This document shows, one piece after another, positions 1 to 11,112 of a DNA stretch of 64,000 bases. How positions within the stretch are numbered: position 1 is the stretch's first letter; each line of letters starts with the position of its first letter. A program made the translations under genes and the position numbers. The stretch is from contig NC_030683.2 of the NCBI RefSeq assembly GCF_000004195.4, positions 47,939,358-48,003,357 on the forward strand. Reading direction: 5' to 3'. This DNA is from Xenopus tropicalis (Eukaryota; Chordata; Amphibia; Anura; Pipidae). Below the pieces are notes generated by a model. The model made no database searches. It had not been told where the DNA came from and was given only the letters and a program-made list of their open reading frames with translations.

Positions 1-523
1 AAAGTGGATTTACAGGAGATATACTTTAGTGTTTACCTTTAGGTAGGTCCTGGTAGGGCATGCCTATGGACTTGACCACTGTGATACTGTTAGTATCGGT
101 CAGTTTCCTTTTAAATCAATAGGTGGATAACTTTATTTACCCCTACCTAGATTTAATCTTTTGATTATCTGTGTTTTTACTTCCTGTTTGGTGGACTCAT
201 TCTAGAGCATGCAAAACGAATCATTGGTTTTAGGTCCAATATACGTGAGGAAATCTATTATCAAGGTGGATCCTTGTAGGTTTAAGAGGACTATATTTTT
301 GCAAGTGCTAGTCTGTTGGGCATGCATTTCAGATGGATGCCCATTTTATGGCATGCAGATCCTTTAGTACCATCCAATTTATCTTTGGGCAGCATATCTA
401 TTTACTTCCGAATATTAAATCAGAACCTCCCTTCTTCTAAATGGAGTGGGTTCCCTCGTGTCCGTTGGAAGGACCTACTGGTAAATAAAGCATTAGAGAG
501 GTTATTATATGAAACAGACCCAA
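1..523. other. No gene seen; unclassified AT-rich sequence
   Basis: I see no convincing coding sequence or known repeat here. Short open frames around 316-549 have no recognisable motif. The right edge runs into a CR1 LINE remnant. Confidence 0.4.
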
Positions 524-794
524 CTTGGCCAGTCTTTCTTCATACCTGAGACTTTCCATACCCTTTACCAGCTTAGTTGCCCTTTTCTGGACCCTCTCTA
601 ATTCAATAATATGAGCACTGGAGACCAAAACTGAACAGCATATTCTAGATGGGGCCTTACCAGCGCTCTGTAAAGGGGAAGAATAACCCCCTCCTCCCAT
701 GAATCTATACCCCTTTTAATACAGCTCAAAACATTGTTTGCCCTTGCAGCTGCTACCTGGCATTTCTTGCTACAGCCAAGTTTATTATCTACAA
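524..794 (-). pseudogene. CR1 LINE ORF2 C-terminal fragment, 3' part (split by hAT element)
   Basis: Read on the minus strand, the translation contains [52 protein letters not shown] and IELERVQKRATKLVKGME. These are the conserved blocks of CR1-clade LINE ORF2 downstream of the reverse transcriptase core. The blocks are spread over two frames, so the copy is frameshifted and dead. It stops abruptly at 794, where a hAT-type element is inserted, and resumes at 1929 with IMEKDLGVLVD, the block expected just upstream in ORF2. The two pieces were therefore one CR1 insertion before the hAT jumped in. The left boundary is approximate. Confidence 0.85.
787..794. repeat. 8-bp target duplication of hAT element, left copy
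   Basis: ATCTACAA, identical to 1929-1936. It lies inside the CR1 codons for VLVD/VVDNK, so removing the element plus one copy restores the CR1 order. Confidence 0.9.
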
Positions 795-1928
795 CAGTGC
801 TGTCCAACTGGCGGCCCGCGGGCCGCATGCGGCCCGCGACCCCCCTCTGTGTGGCCCCCCACCTGTCTGGCTGCTTTGATGGCTTACTCTTGTGTAAGCT
901 TTAAATGGTATCAGTACTGTGATTAACTGCCCCCCCTGCATGGTTCTCACCTCAGATTCAGGCTGTAATCAGGCTGTATTGTTTAAATATGTAATCCCCT
1001 GTGTTTTTCACACCTTTTAATACCTGCATTGTTCAACCCCTGCAGTGTTCACACCTCAGTCTCAGGCTGTAATCACCCCCATTGTTCCCCTGTTCACACC
1101 TCAGGAGCAGTAGAAACCCACAAATAAACCCTGCACACTACAAAAAGAACATATACTGAGGTGGTACTGCAATTAAAAAGTTTTTTAATATATAGTTATT
1201 GTGCAGACTGTATGAGCAGTGCCAGCATTGTGTCACTGTAGGCTGCCTGTGTGTGCCATATACACAGGCAGCATAGGGCAAGCAGAGTATGGCACACACA
1301 GGCAGGGTAGGGAAGGCAGAGTATGGCACACACAGGCAGAGTAGGGCAGGCAGAGTATGGCACACACAGGCCAAGTTTGGCACAAACCAGCCAAGAATGG
1401 CACACACAGTGAAAGTATGGCACACGCAGGCAGGGTAGGGAAGGCAGAGTATGGCACACAGGCAGGGTAGGGCAGGCAGAGTATGGCACACACAGGCCAA
1501 GTATGGCACAAACCAGCCAAGAATGGCACACACAGTGAAAGTATTGCACGCAGGCAGGGTAGGGCAGGCAGAGTATGGCACACACAGGCAGGGTAGGGAA
1601 GGCAGAGTATGGCACACACAAAGGCAGGGTAGGGCAGGCAGAGTATGGCACACAGGCAGGGTAGGGAAGGCAGAGTATGGCACACACAAAGGCAGGGTAG
1701 GGAAGGCAGAGTATGGCACACAGGCATGGTAGGGAAGGCAGAGTATGGCAGGTTTTTGCTGTACTACAACCATTAATATGGGTATGGTCATGTGATAACA
1801 TGGGTGTGGTTTCAAGTGGGTGCGGTTTTAAAAAGGGGGGTGGTCAAAACTGGCTTCCATTATCGGCCCTCCACCATGTAGGTCGGAAAAATTCCGGCCC
1901 TCGGTACAACAGAAGTTGGACAGCACTG
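795..1928. mobile_element. Non-autonomous hAT-type DNA transposon carrying a minisatellite
   Basis: The left end CAGTGCTGTCCAACT (795-809) and the right end AGTTGGACAGCACTG (1914-1928) are perfect 15-bp inverted repeats. The 8-bp sequence ATCTACAA stands immediately outside both ends (787-794 and 1929-1936). An 8-bp duplication with CAGTG-type termini is the hAT signature. Beside the left end is a GC-rich segment built from GGCCGC/GCGGCC words. No transposase is encoded. The centre is a tandem array (about 1250-1750). Insertion split a CR1 copy, so this element is younger than that LINE. Confidence 0.9.
1250..1750. repeat. Minisatellite inside the hAT-type element
   Basis: About 14 tandem, slightly variable units of roughly 30-38 bp, built on GGCAGGGTAGGGAAGGCAG followed by AGTATGGCACACACA. 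A longer variant containing GGCCAAGT, ACCAGCCAAGAATGG and AGTGAAAGTAT recurs at about 1369-1425 and 1494-1550, which suggests that a multi-unit block was duplicated. Variation in the number of CA and GGGTA words makes unit length irregular. The array lacks stops in all three minus-strand frames, so it generates long spurious Cys/Pro-rich open frames. Confidence 0.85.
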
Positions 1929-2005
1929 ATCTACAAGAACTCCAAGGTCCTTCTCCATTATGGATGTGCCCAGTGCAGTCCCATTAAGGGTATAAGTGGC
2001 TTGCA
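1929..2005 (-). pseudogene. CR1 LINE ORF2 fragment, 5' part
   Basis: The minus-strand translation gives YTLNGTALGTSIMEKDLGVLVD-like sequence, the CR1 block directly upstream of VDNKL. It is continuous with the piece ending at 794 once the hAT element is removed. Sequence to the right is not recognisably CR1. Confidence 0.8.
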
Positions 2006-2503
2006 TTAAAAATAAGAGTCAATATACAGGTCTGTGATGAGGCAAAGATAAAACAGAGTCTGGTAACAAGCAAGATGATCAGGCTTGCAGAAGACTGGCA
2101 AGGTCCATAAGGCAGGCCGAGATCAATGACAGGCAGCAGGCAATCAAGGTCGAGTAACTGGCTAAATGTCAAACCAGGAAATCCACAGAAGAGGGTGCTA
2201 AGTGGGGACGGGAGAAAAGAAGCGAGGAACCAGGCAGGGCACAGACAGGGAGCTAGGGAACCAGAAATCATAGGATGTCAGGATGTCAGAATCAGGATGG
2301 CGGCTAGATCAGGCTCAGCAGCAACGATGATCGAGCACTCTGTGTTGTAAGGAGCCAGCTTATAAAGTCCCTTATTTGCTTGATCGTTACCATCTGTAGG
2401 TACCTTCTGCCATGACCCTAAATTGTCCCAACTGGAAAAAATTATCTTACAACACATTCTTAACAAGGTTAAAATAAAAAGAAAAAAAAACAGATAATAC
2501 AAA
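2006..2503. other. No gene seen; purine-rich unclassified sequence
   Basis: 2030-2350 is rich in AGGCAGG/CAGGCA words on the plus strand, like the internal or LTR sequence of some frog retroelements. I see no terminal repeats and no coding motif. Confidence 0.35.
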
Positions 2504-2700
2504 GGAACAGGTATAGCATCTGTTATCAGAAAGCTCCAAATTATGGGAAGGCCAGCTCCCATAGAACCAATTTTAAGGAAATAATTGTATTTTTTAATGA
2601 TTTCCTTTTTCTGTGTAGTAATAAAACAGTACTTTGTACTTCATCCAAACTAAACTACACGGATCCAGTGATTGGTGGCAAAACAATCTGTTTAAAACAG
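2504..2700. mobile_element. Family-1 MITE (ACAGGTATGGGACC ends), truncated
   Basis: The left end has ACAGGTATAGCATCTGTTAT, then AGCTCCAAATTATGGGAAG, CTCCCATAGAACC and a TTTCTCTGT-like block with AATAAAACAGTA. The same block order occurs in the copies at 23548, 34255 and 37624. The second terminal repeat is missing, so this is a one-ended, diverged copy. Confidence 0.7.
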
Positions 2701-2716
2701 CATAAGAGCCATTAAC

Positions 2717-2909
2717 AAGTGATGAGCAAATCTGTCTGAAACTGCTGTCTGAAACTTTTTGACTTGACCGTGGCATTTTTGTACGTGGCTGTGACTTTTT
2801 CCTCGCTCACTCATTTTTCTTTGTGGCAGTTTTGGAAAAAAAATTCCAATGACAAAATGTGGAATTTCGCAGCAAATTTATGCCTGCTGAAAAAATTCAC
2901 TCATCACTA
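2717..2909. mobile_element. Family-2 MITE (TAGTGATGAGC ends)
   Basis: Starts AAGTGATGAGCAAATCTGTC and ends ATTCACTCATCACTA. The ends are inverted repeats of each other and match the better preserved copies at 5603 and 6375. Flanks CCATTAAC and CTACTAAC are only loosely similar. The interior has no coding capacity. Confidence 0.7.
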
Positions 2910-4844
2910 CTACTAACCCAACTGTTTATAGAATCTAATGGAAGAAAAACACAGTATAAAACAAATGCACCTATTCTGTCTCTTTGATAATTCATTTTTT
3001 GTATAGTATTTAGGGATATATACTGTATATAACCAAACAGAGTCCATGTTGCTTCCTCTAAGGTAGCTTAAGTCTTTATAAATATTACAGGTTAATTTTT
3101 GCTGCTCTCTCTGCAGAATGAAACTGTATGATTGATTTCACCTCCCTACAAAACCCATGAATAGTGTCAACCTGCATAAAACTCAAAGAAGATGTTTTTG
3201 ACGTGACTAACCTTTGAATACAAACAGTGCAATCCTGGTGGTTTGGAGGAAAAAGGGCAGAAATCACTTCCTTCCATCTTTCATAAAATTAGCAGTTGGT
3301 GGAAAGCATTTCTCCAAAATTTAGTGGAAATTGCAGCTTTGTAAAAGAATAATTTCAGCGTTATCATGTTTTTGGCAAAACTAACAATGAACAGGCTTTT
3401 GTGTTTTTATTACATGTATACAATCTGGAGTTTAGAAACTTTATTGGTTGGGAATGAGATTTGATATAAAAAGGTCATGGTGAAATTAATATTGGTTAGT
3501 GCCTGCAAAATATCAGCTTTACAGTCACGCATTTTGTGATTTCTAAATAGCCTGCAGAGAATTGAACATGGAGCATTTTCAGAATTATATGATTATTTTA
3601 CAATGCCAAATATATTCAGAAATGAACCTAATCACTGAAGAGCAGATTTTGCATTGTGCAGATTTAAAAAGGGCCACAATGCACATTAGACATGGCTGAA
3701 TTCCTATTGGAAAGATCTGAATATGAATACAGTAAGTTGATTTGCAACAAGGCATAGAAAATGAATTAAAAAGGAAAATATTGTAGGAAATGTATTGAAG
3801 TTTGGCATGTTAGAATAGTCAAATGAACTCATTTTATTTAATAACAGCTAATAAACTGATCTTCTGTTGTATCAATAGAAAGGGAATAAGAAAGCTAAGG
3901 TTGGACAAAGTCCTATTATTTTCTAATTTCAGTAACAGCCTTTTGATTTTAGGCTGGATTGTGCTGCTGAGACAGTAATAATAAAAAGTACTGGAACCTT
4001 AAAAAAACAAACTTGCATAAAATGTTATCTGCTACATTCTACAATTTGGAGGATTTGCATATTATACTGACTTTTGAAATGATGTTCTGCTCAAAAAAGT
4101 AAAATATCTACCAGGAATTATGCATGGTAATAGAATTCCTGCTGACACAGTTTGAAATCGTTTTGTTTGCTAACGGCAAAATGATCATTGTAGAGTGACT
4201 ATGGTAATGATGCGGTGCAACCTAGCAATACTCATTCTCCTTCAAGGAGCAATTCATTTGCTATCACTGCATGCTTAACCCACTCTTTCCCTATACATGG
4301 AATCATTGTTACATAGCATTAGTTGAGATTTTGCTGACATCACAGTTTTTAAAATAATAAAATGCATAGGAATGTCCACATATAGAGGGTTTATCTCTGT
4401 AACGCTTCACATTTTCTTGATATTACAGCATTTACCATGTATGCTTTTTTTCTGTAATAAACTCTGAATGCCATATGAAATAATCATATTCTGATTATTT
4501 ATTTGGATAATGCACAAATATTAAATTCCCTTTAGGGCTCCCATGAGTCCATAGCCTGCCAATTTTCATTTTCATTCATTTTATTCTGTATGATTATAAA
4601 CTCTTTGCTGATCACTCTCTACTGAAAAAAAAAGAATATCTAAGAAGAGCAGATAACAATATTAAAAGTCTTGGAATAAAAAAACAGACTGCTTATTTTT
4701 CAGTGTTTTATACTTCTCTACATTCAACTGCTTTTATACCCCTGTTCTTGTAAAGGAAACCATGATACTTTGATGAACCATTTCTCAACATCCCTTAGGC
4801 TCACAGTATAATGCAACCTTTCTCTCACCTAAACTGTTATGTCT
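2910..4844. other. Long AT-rich stretch without genes
   Basis: No coding sequence or structured repeat recognised. 3090-3780 is complex sequence without repeat features and could be unique or conserved non-coding DNA, but nothing shows this directly. Confidence 0.4.
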
Positions 4845-4926
4845 TGAATTTGCTTCCCTTTACTTTGTAAAGCCCTAAGGGAATTGATAATGCTATATAT
4901 ATTATAATAATAATAATAATAATAGA
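4845..4926 (+). repeat. Retroposon 3' end with (TAA)n tail
   Basis: TTTGTAAAGCCCTAAGGGAA and AATGCTATATATATT are followed by about eight TAA repeats. The related form TGTAAAGCGCTGCGGAATAT with an (ATAATA)n tail is a common frog retroposon 3' terminus. The copies at 35808 and 41816 are relatives. I cannot name the family. Confidence 0.6.
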
Positions 4927-5602
4927 TAGCATCACCTACCTATACAGAGCATAGATTGGAGCAGCAGATAGGGGGTTTTCTAGTAAACCAGAATGGGTAT
5001 CCTTTAGTGTAGACAATATAATTTATGTTTTAAGACAGGTAAAACAGCATACTATAGATCAGTCATTAGCATGTAGCACCACCTCACTGTCATTGCATGC
5101 AGTACATAGAATAATTGGAACAGAAGTGCAGGCATATTTACTGATTATTAGGAAAAAAAACATATTATGGTATCATGAAGGTAAAAAAAAATGGACACTA
5201 CTTTAAACCATGTTTTTAATTATACAATATGTATAAGTATTTAAGACAGTCAGGTTTTTAACACTCAGACAACCATTATCAAGCATTAATATTTTTAAAC
5301 TGATTTAAACATTAGCAATCTGTCCTATTTTTAATTGGTTGTTAAATGACCTTGACATTGGCATTTTTGTTGATGTCTCTAACAGAGCAAAACTATAGGC
5401 TACATGCATGGTATTTCCACATTGAGTAATTTGAATAAATTAAAGAATTGAGCTGTTTATTAATATTGATAAATGCAAGGTTATGCAAGGATATATGGAA
5501 CTTGGTCTGGGGTCACCATAATTGAAAATGATTTACAATTAGGATAATGAGGCTGTTAAATGCCCTGCTTTGAGATGTTGTCATAGTAGATTCACTTAAC
5601 TC
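4927..5602. other. No gene seen
   Basis: Plain AT-rich sequence up to the MITE at 5603. CTTAACTC at 5595-5602 is that MITE's target copy. Confidence 0.4.
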
Positions 5603-5906
5603 CAGTGATGAGCGAATCAGTCCCGTTTCGCTTTGCCATAAAATTTGTTAAACGGCGACAAATTTGCGAAACACCGCTCTTTTTATGACGCAACTGTGCC
5701 CAATTTTGACGCGTCAGCAGGCTTTTTTTATGTGACCGCACCCAATTTGACATGCGGCAAAATTTTTTCACGCGTGACAAATTTTTCTGCGGCAAATTTT
5801 CACAGAAGTTGCACGAAACAATTCGAAAAAAACAAAAAAAACAATGGCGAAATGCGGAAATTCGCTGCGAATCCATACCTGGCAAAAAAAAATTTGCTCA
5901 TCACTA
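5603..5906. mobile_element. Family-2 MITE, hAT-like
   Basis: Begins CAGTGATGAGCGAATCAGTC and ends AATTTGCTCATCACTA, with terminal inverted repeats. Flanking octamers CTTAACTC (5595-5602) and CTAAACTC (5907-5914) match at 7 of 8 positions, consistent with an 8-bp hAT duplication. The interior has many GCGAAA/TTTCGC words on both strands, so the element is a loose foldback. No transposase. Confidence 0.8.
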
Positions 5907-6374
5907 CTAAACTCCTTTAAAAGGGGCTTGGGTGTCTTCTGGGACAGGGCATAGCTGCACTAGTCTACAGGTAGTTTTGATTATGTATTCAAATGAATGT
6001 GTGCATATGTTTATATGTAAGTAAATGCTTATACATATGTACATGTAATCACAGAGCAAGTCACACATTTGTCAAGCATTTCTTTCCTTTTCTAAGGCTG
6101 AGTGGTACAGGGGGTAGAAAGACTGCACTTTAGTAACAGTTTTTTAACCAAATTAACTAACTAAATGGTACAATATCTCCATTTTTCCATCAGCGAATAT
6201 TTTTTTGAAGCCAGCAAAAAAATTTGCCACAAAAAAACGCCAAAATATTCTGTAAAGAAAAAAGCCATTGGAAAAAAAGTTGCTGCTAAAAAGATTTGCC
6301 ACAAAAAAAACTCTCTAGACCCAACATGTAATAAAAGGCACTAAGTTTGTCCAGGAGCAGTAACCCATAACAAC

Positions 6375-6608
6375 TAGTGAGGAGCAAATCTGTCCCTAAA
6401 CTGTGAAAAAATACACGGAAAATTGCGCTTTACAAAACAAAAATTGTTGGGTGCCTCAAAAAAAAAATTACACGCATCATTTTTTTGTAGCACAACCAAT
6501 CTTTTACGCTGCAAATCTTTATGACCGTTTCTCTAAAAAATCTGCCAATGACAAAACACAGAAATTTGCCACAAATCCATGCCTGCCAAAAATTTTAGCT
6601 CATCACTA
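6375..6608. mobile_element. Family-2 MITE, hAT-like, perfect 8-bp target duplication
   Basis: Runs from TAGTGAGGAGCAAATCTGTC to TTTTAGCTCATCACTA. The octamer ATAACAAC flanks both sides exactly (6367-6374 and 6609-6616). This perfect duplication is the best evidence that the whole TAGTGATGAGC family belongs to the hAT superfamily. A diverged fragment with TTTGCCACAAAAAA words at about 6185-6310 may be an older relative. Confidence 0.88.
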
Positions 6609-6616
6609 ATAACAAC

Positions 6617-7825
6617 CAATAAGATGTTTGCTTTTAAGCAGGTGACCAGTATATTCCAATTGCTGATTGGTTGCTATGGGCTACTGCTCCTGGCCAAACT
6701 TAGTGTCTTTTATTACATAACCCTCATAGACTTCAATGTAATTTGCCTGGAAAATGGAATTATGTTTGTTACATGGCATAAGCCCATATTGTTTTATCCT
6801 TGGGATCAAAGTACTGCCTCAAAGTTTGGCACTGATAAAAGGTCAAGATCTGCAATTATAGAGAAGAGACAAACTGAGCAGACTAATCTTCTAAAAAACT
6901 ATGACAGATTGCTTCAAAATCCAATAAAAATTAAGATATAACCACAAGCACAAGGCAGCACATCAAAACATATGCTTCATGCATTATTTATTGTGATAAT
7001 GCAGCATCTAACTGCTAACTATTATACAAGTTAAAGAGAGATAGAGACAAGGTAATGCAGTGTTTCAATTTTCTAGTTCACATCAGTGTAATCTTACTGT
7101 AGAAAACAGCATTAAGATAGTGAGTTTAACTGAAATCGATTCTAAAGAGCTGGAACAGTAATATGGCTTGATTATTAGTAATTATTTTTCAGTCTGCAAC
7201 CAGTCTAATGGTTTTTGAAAGTGGCACCAACTGAAATTAGCTTTGATAAAAATCGTAATATCTAATTTTTGGTTTCTGCACAACTAGCACTAAATAATTT
7301 AAACTACTGGTCTGCAATATTCGTATTGTAAAAATGTGTTGTTATCATTATAGCTTTCTGAAAATTATGAAAATAAAGAAATGTATGTCATTCATTCTTA
7401 ATAACAAATATTGATTTTTTTTATGTCATGCTAAAAGGGAATTTTTTTCAATATAAATGTACCAAGAGTGTGCATGCACAGTGCATTCCCCAGTGAATTA
7501 ATTGGTGAGTTACATGAATTAATTGGTGAGTTACACCTTTCCCAGGCATCCCTAGCACAGGCTTAGACTTGCACATTTGCAGTAAAATCCAAGTATCTTA
7601 CTTTACCGTACATGCATGGGTCTATGTCTAACAAGGGACATGTGGGAATAGAATTTGCCTGACTAATCTAAGATAATAAGACAATGCAATGTCATGGTCT
7701 GCAGAAAGAATTCTGTACCACCAGCTTCAGGAGTGACACATGGAAGACTGGATGGATCCAAAGAGTCCTGGGCAGTCTCAACTTAAATATCACGGCATTG
7801 ACTTGCCCCACTATGGGAAAAGGAC
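6617..7825. other. No gene seen; short direct duplication at 7493-7535
   Basis: AT-rich sequence. GAATTAATTGGTGAGTTACA occurs twice in tandem, starting near 7493 and 7515. No coding motif seen in the open frames here. Confidence 0.4.
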
Positions 7826-8110
7826 CTAGAAACCTTTGGCCCAACTTCTTGTGTCACACGAGAGAATGTAATGTTGACAATCCTTGATCAACCCAGGCCG
7901 AAATTTTTTTTGTCTGATTAGCTCCAAAGTCTTATGAAAACCAAAATGTCCAGACAGAGGATTGTCATGACAGAACTTCAGTACCTCAAGCTGTAATTCC
8001 TTGGGAACAAAAATCTTGTCTTCATAATACAAAAGATCTCCATAAGAGACAAGACCATCAGCTTCGACACCAGAAACCTGAAACTTCTTTGAGTTTAGTA
8101 AACAGCTCAC
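7826..8110 (-). pseudogene. Ty3/gypsy integrase zinc-binding region remnant
   Basis: The 94-codon frame contains LLYYEDKIFVPKELQLEVLK, then CHDNPLSGHFGFHKTLELI and a YILSCDT block. This matches the N-terminal H2C2 zinc-binding module of Ty3/gypsy integrases: a His in CHDNP, a His in GHFG, and Cys in SCDT. The second Cys of the pair and everything downstream (the DDE core) are absent. It is unlike the integrase of the intact element at 11113 and looks closer to chromovirus-type integrases. A short dead fragment with no LTRs found nearby. Confidence 0.75.
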
Positions 8111-8956
8111 AGTGTAAAAGGAGAAAATTAGAGCATATTTTCAGTTTTTTCTAACTGGGACAAAAATCTAAACATATTCCCATAAACTTTGTAGAAAGGA
8201 AAATGCAGATATCTAACTAACAAGGCATTTCATCAATACATCAAACACATACAAGGACCGAAGAGTTTGTTTAGATGTCCAGTTAGTAAATTGGAATGTA
8301 TTTGCTTTTTTTCTTGAAAATATCCCAGTGTATTTATTTACAGTAATGTAACATTGCAGTTACAGCAATGGCAGTTCCTGTTTGTAAAAAGAATAATGAG
8401 TGTCTCTGATCAACAATCATTTTTCACATTAATGATGATTAATAGTAACAAGAAATTATATTACAGATTTTATCAGATCAGAATTTTACTGCTTTGAGCA
8501 GTTCTAACAAATTGACTGTTAGGAGCCCAGTGGGAATGGCATGTCTTCTTCCACCCTAGGTGCACCCTTCAGAGTTTCCTCTAATGTCTGCATGTCATTA
8601 CATTGTGGTATGCAATCAGGCGTGCTGCACAGTCTAGGAAAGCTCTGGAGCTATAAACGCAGGTGTTGCATGACAAGGGATCTGAATTATCAGCAGCCAG
8701 ATTACACTGGTTTATGTTAAAAGTTGTTTAAAAGTGGTTTATGTTTAAAAGTCAGATGTAGCTGTGATTGGTTGAGAAGCAATGGGTTAAGGGGGGGAAA
8801 GCTTGGCTGGGGTGGAGAAAGAGAGGGATGTGATGTCAGGGGAAGCAGTTCACTTCCTTATCTCTGAGCAGGTAGAAACATTCCACCCACCCTCCCCTAT
8901 TTTTTGCATTCTTTGTAAAATGTCAGGAGTTTCCCTTCTTGTTCTCATATTATCTA
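8111..8956. other. No gene seen
   Basis: Complex AT-rich sequence without recognised repeats or coding motifs, up to the TTAA of the MITE at 8957. Confidence 0.4.
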
Positions 8957-9382
8957 TTAAAGGAACAGTAACACCAAAAAAATGAAAGTGTAAAAAAGTA
9001 ACTAAAATATAATGTGCTGCTGCCTTGCACTGGTAAAAGTTATGTGTTTACTTCAGAAAGTCTACTATAATTTATATAAATAAGCTGCTATGTAGCCATG
9101 GAGGCAGCCATTCAAAGGAGAAAAGGCACAGGCACATAGCAGATAACAGATAAAACACTATTGTATTCTACAGAACTTATCTGTTATCTGCTATGTAACC
9201 TGTGCCTTTTCTCCTTTTTTCCAGCTTGAATGTTTGCCCCCATGGCTACACAGCAGCTTATTATATAAATTATAGTAGTGTTACTGTAGCAAACACACCA
9301 GTTTTACCAGTGCAGGGCAACAGTGCATTATATTTTTATTACTTGAAAGCGCTTTCATTTTTTTGTGTTACTGTTCCTTTAA
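8957..9382. mobile_element. T2-type TTAA MITE, full foldback
   Basis: The left end TTAAAGGAACAGTAACACC and the right end, which reads TTAAAGGAACAGTAACAC on the minus strand, give terminal inverted repeats of over 30 bp. TTAA at 8957-8960 and 9379-9382 serves as the target site. Inside, GGAGAAAAGGCACAGG and TAGCAGATAACAGATAA are answered by inverted copies near 9180-9215, so the element is one long imperfect hairpin. TTAAAGG ends with TTAA targets fit the T2 MITE family described in Xenopus. Confidence 0.85.
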
Positions 9383-10326
9383 TAATGAAATGTGGATGTT
9401 TTCTTGTATGCACTGTTATATTGTGGTTTTGGTAATGTTATACAGAATAAATGTGAGAGTCTGCATCGTATAATACTTGTTAAACGACTATCAAATGCTT
9501 GATCCAGGGAATGTTTCCCTATTACCACAGTGGATATATAATAATGTACTTTAAGTATTATTTGCCACAGCCAGAGGAAATTTTAGAAGAGGGAGAAAGA
9601 CGGTTCTCTCCTGTGACTGCATGGTGGGTTGATTGATACAGGCACTACTACAGCTTGTGCTAGGTGACAGCCTGCTTGGATTTCCTATCATTGAGTCACC
9701 GCAGATTCAGGACCGGAAGCAGGGCTGCTGATTTCCCTCATGGTGGGAGATGCAGCTCCTGCTGGTAGCAGAGTTTGGGGCCATCCTCTCTGTAGGTAGA
9801 GGCAGCCTAATACTCAGTGGCAGATATAATGGCATAGTGGTAATCTCAAGTCTTCAGTGAGGAACGGCAAAGCAAAGTAGCGATCTCTTATGGAATTCTG
9901 GCTTTGAATATTGCCTTGGGCGAGGCTGGCAAGGTCTTACTTATTTGATAAAATGTAAATTAATGCTGTGGCCATTTTACCCATATCTGGTTCCTGGTGT
10001 TTCATTAAGGTATGTAACAATGGGGTTCAGAGGGATGCTCGAAAGCGAAGGGTCAATTGAGGTGTACCCTTGTCATGTTTCTTTAGATAATATATGTGAT
10101 TTCCTGGGCACAAATCCTCTCTTTTGTGGTAGCCATTTCCCCTATATATCATGTTTCCTTTTATTGTTTCCTTGCCTGAGCTGGCTTTAGTGTAACTGAT
10201 TCCTGCTCAAGCCCATTTATGTGACTTTTTTCTGAATTTCAGCTTCTCAGTCTGCATGAAAATTCCAGAGCCAAGGTCAAATCTTGTTTTTTTTTTAAAT
10301 CAATTCCCATATTTCCCGTCTATCCT
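9383..10326. other. No gene seen; left flank of LTR element
   Basis: Unrecognised complex sequence. ATCCT at 10322-10326 is the left target duplication of the LTR retrotransposon. Confidence 0.4.
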
Positions 10327-11031
10327 TGTCACTGGGCGTGTGCAGGTTCAGTAGCCAGACAGATCTTGAGTGGAAATTGTGCTTTATTTTTTATCACATG
10401 CAGAAAAAAACAGTTTTTTCAATGGTGCAATACCAACTTGTACCAGCAGGGGGTCAAGCACACTCCTGGAGCTCTATAACTACCTTTTACAAAGGCTTAA
10501 CACAGACTCCCAAAAGAAACCAGTCTGCAGCTTTTATAGCCTCCAAACTGCTCTATGCTGCCCCCGGTGGTCAGCATCTACTCTATAAATATTCATTCAG
10601 AGAGGCTGCCCACCCCTTTAGGAAGTGGCTTCTCTGAGAGCTCCAGGTAAGTGCTTTATTCAACTTTACTTTATACATGCAATTGCAATGTTATGTATAG
10701 AAACAAAGTAGTTTTATGCACTCACTTTTATATACACTTATGGTAAACCTAGCTTTCTATAAGCAGTAGTTTCAGCACCATTTAAAACATACTTCCAGCA
10801 CAGCTGAGGCACATGTTCCAAACAAAGTAGGCCTCAGTTTGTAACCCAAAGCTAATACTGTTGCACAGTTTGTACTTTCCACACATATATACCACATATA
10901 TATACAGATTATACACATAGCTATTTACACAAATAATAAATTACTGAATTAATGAATTACTGGCCAGTAAAATTAACATTTAAAGACAAACAAACAAACA
11001 AAAAATTTTTAGCTTAATTCACTCCTTCACA
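10327..11031 (-). repeat. 3' LTR of the Gmr1-like element
   Basis: On the minus strand it runs from TGTGAAGGAGTGAATTAAGC to a CCCAGTGACA end. A likely TATA box is GCTATAAAAG (complement of 10531-10540). AATAAA lies at the complement of 10383-10388. These place U3 at about 10510-11031, with R and U5 towards 10327. Same length as the 5' copy at 15688-16392, and I found no difference between them. Confidence 0.95.
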
Positions 11032-11044
11032 TATCCCCCTCCTT
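11032..11044 (-). promoter_or_regulatory. Polypurine tract
   Basis: The minus strand reads AAGGAGGGGGATA directly before the TGTGAAGG start of the 3' LTR. A purine run in this position primes plus-strand DNA synthesis in LTR retrotransposons. Confidence 0.8.
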
Positions 11045-11112
11045 AAGAAGAAGGTTACCTTCTTCAAGAAAAAATAAGGGAATTTTTCAGTACTGAGTTT
11101 CCTTAAGAAGGC

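Noticed and set aside
1250..1750. Regular repeats resembling a CRISPR array
   Set aside because: Units are contiguous with no unique spacers, lie inside a hAT-type element, and the genome is eukaryotic. The same applies to the arrays at 49341-52120, 55569-56420 and 60330-62170.
1138..1815. Long Cys/Pro-rich open frames on the minus strand (up to 225 codons)
   Set aside because: All three minus frames are open at once because the underlying minisatellite unit has no stops. The peptides are just translations of GGCAGGGTAGG/GTATGGCACAC repeats.
6579..6941. 120-codon open frame
   Set aside because: Begins inside a family-2 MITE, no recognisable domain, and AT-rich random-looking composition.
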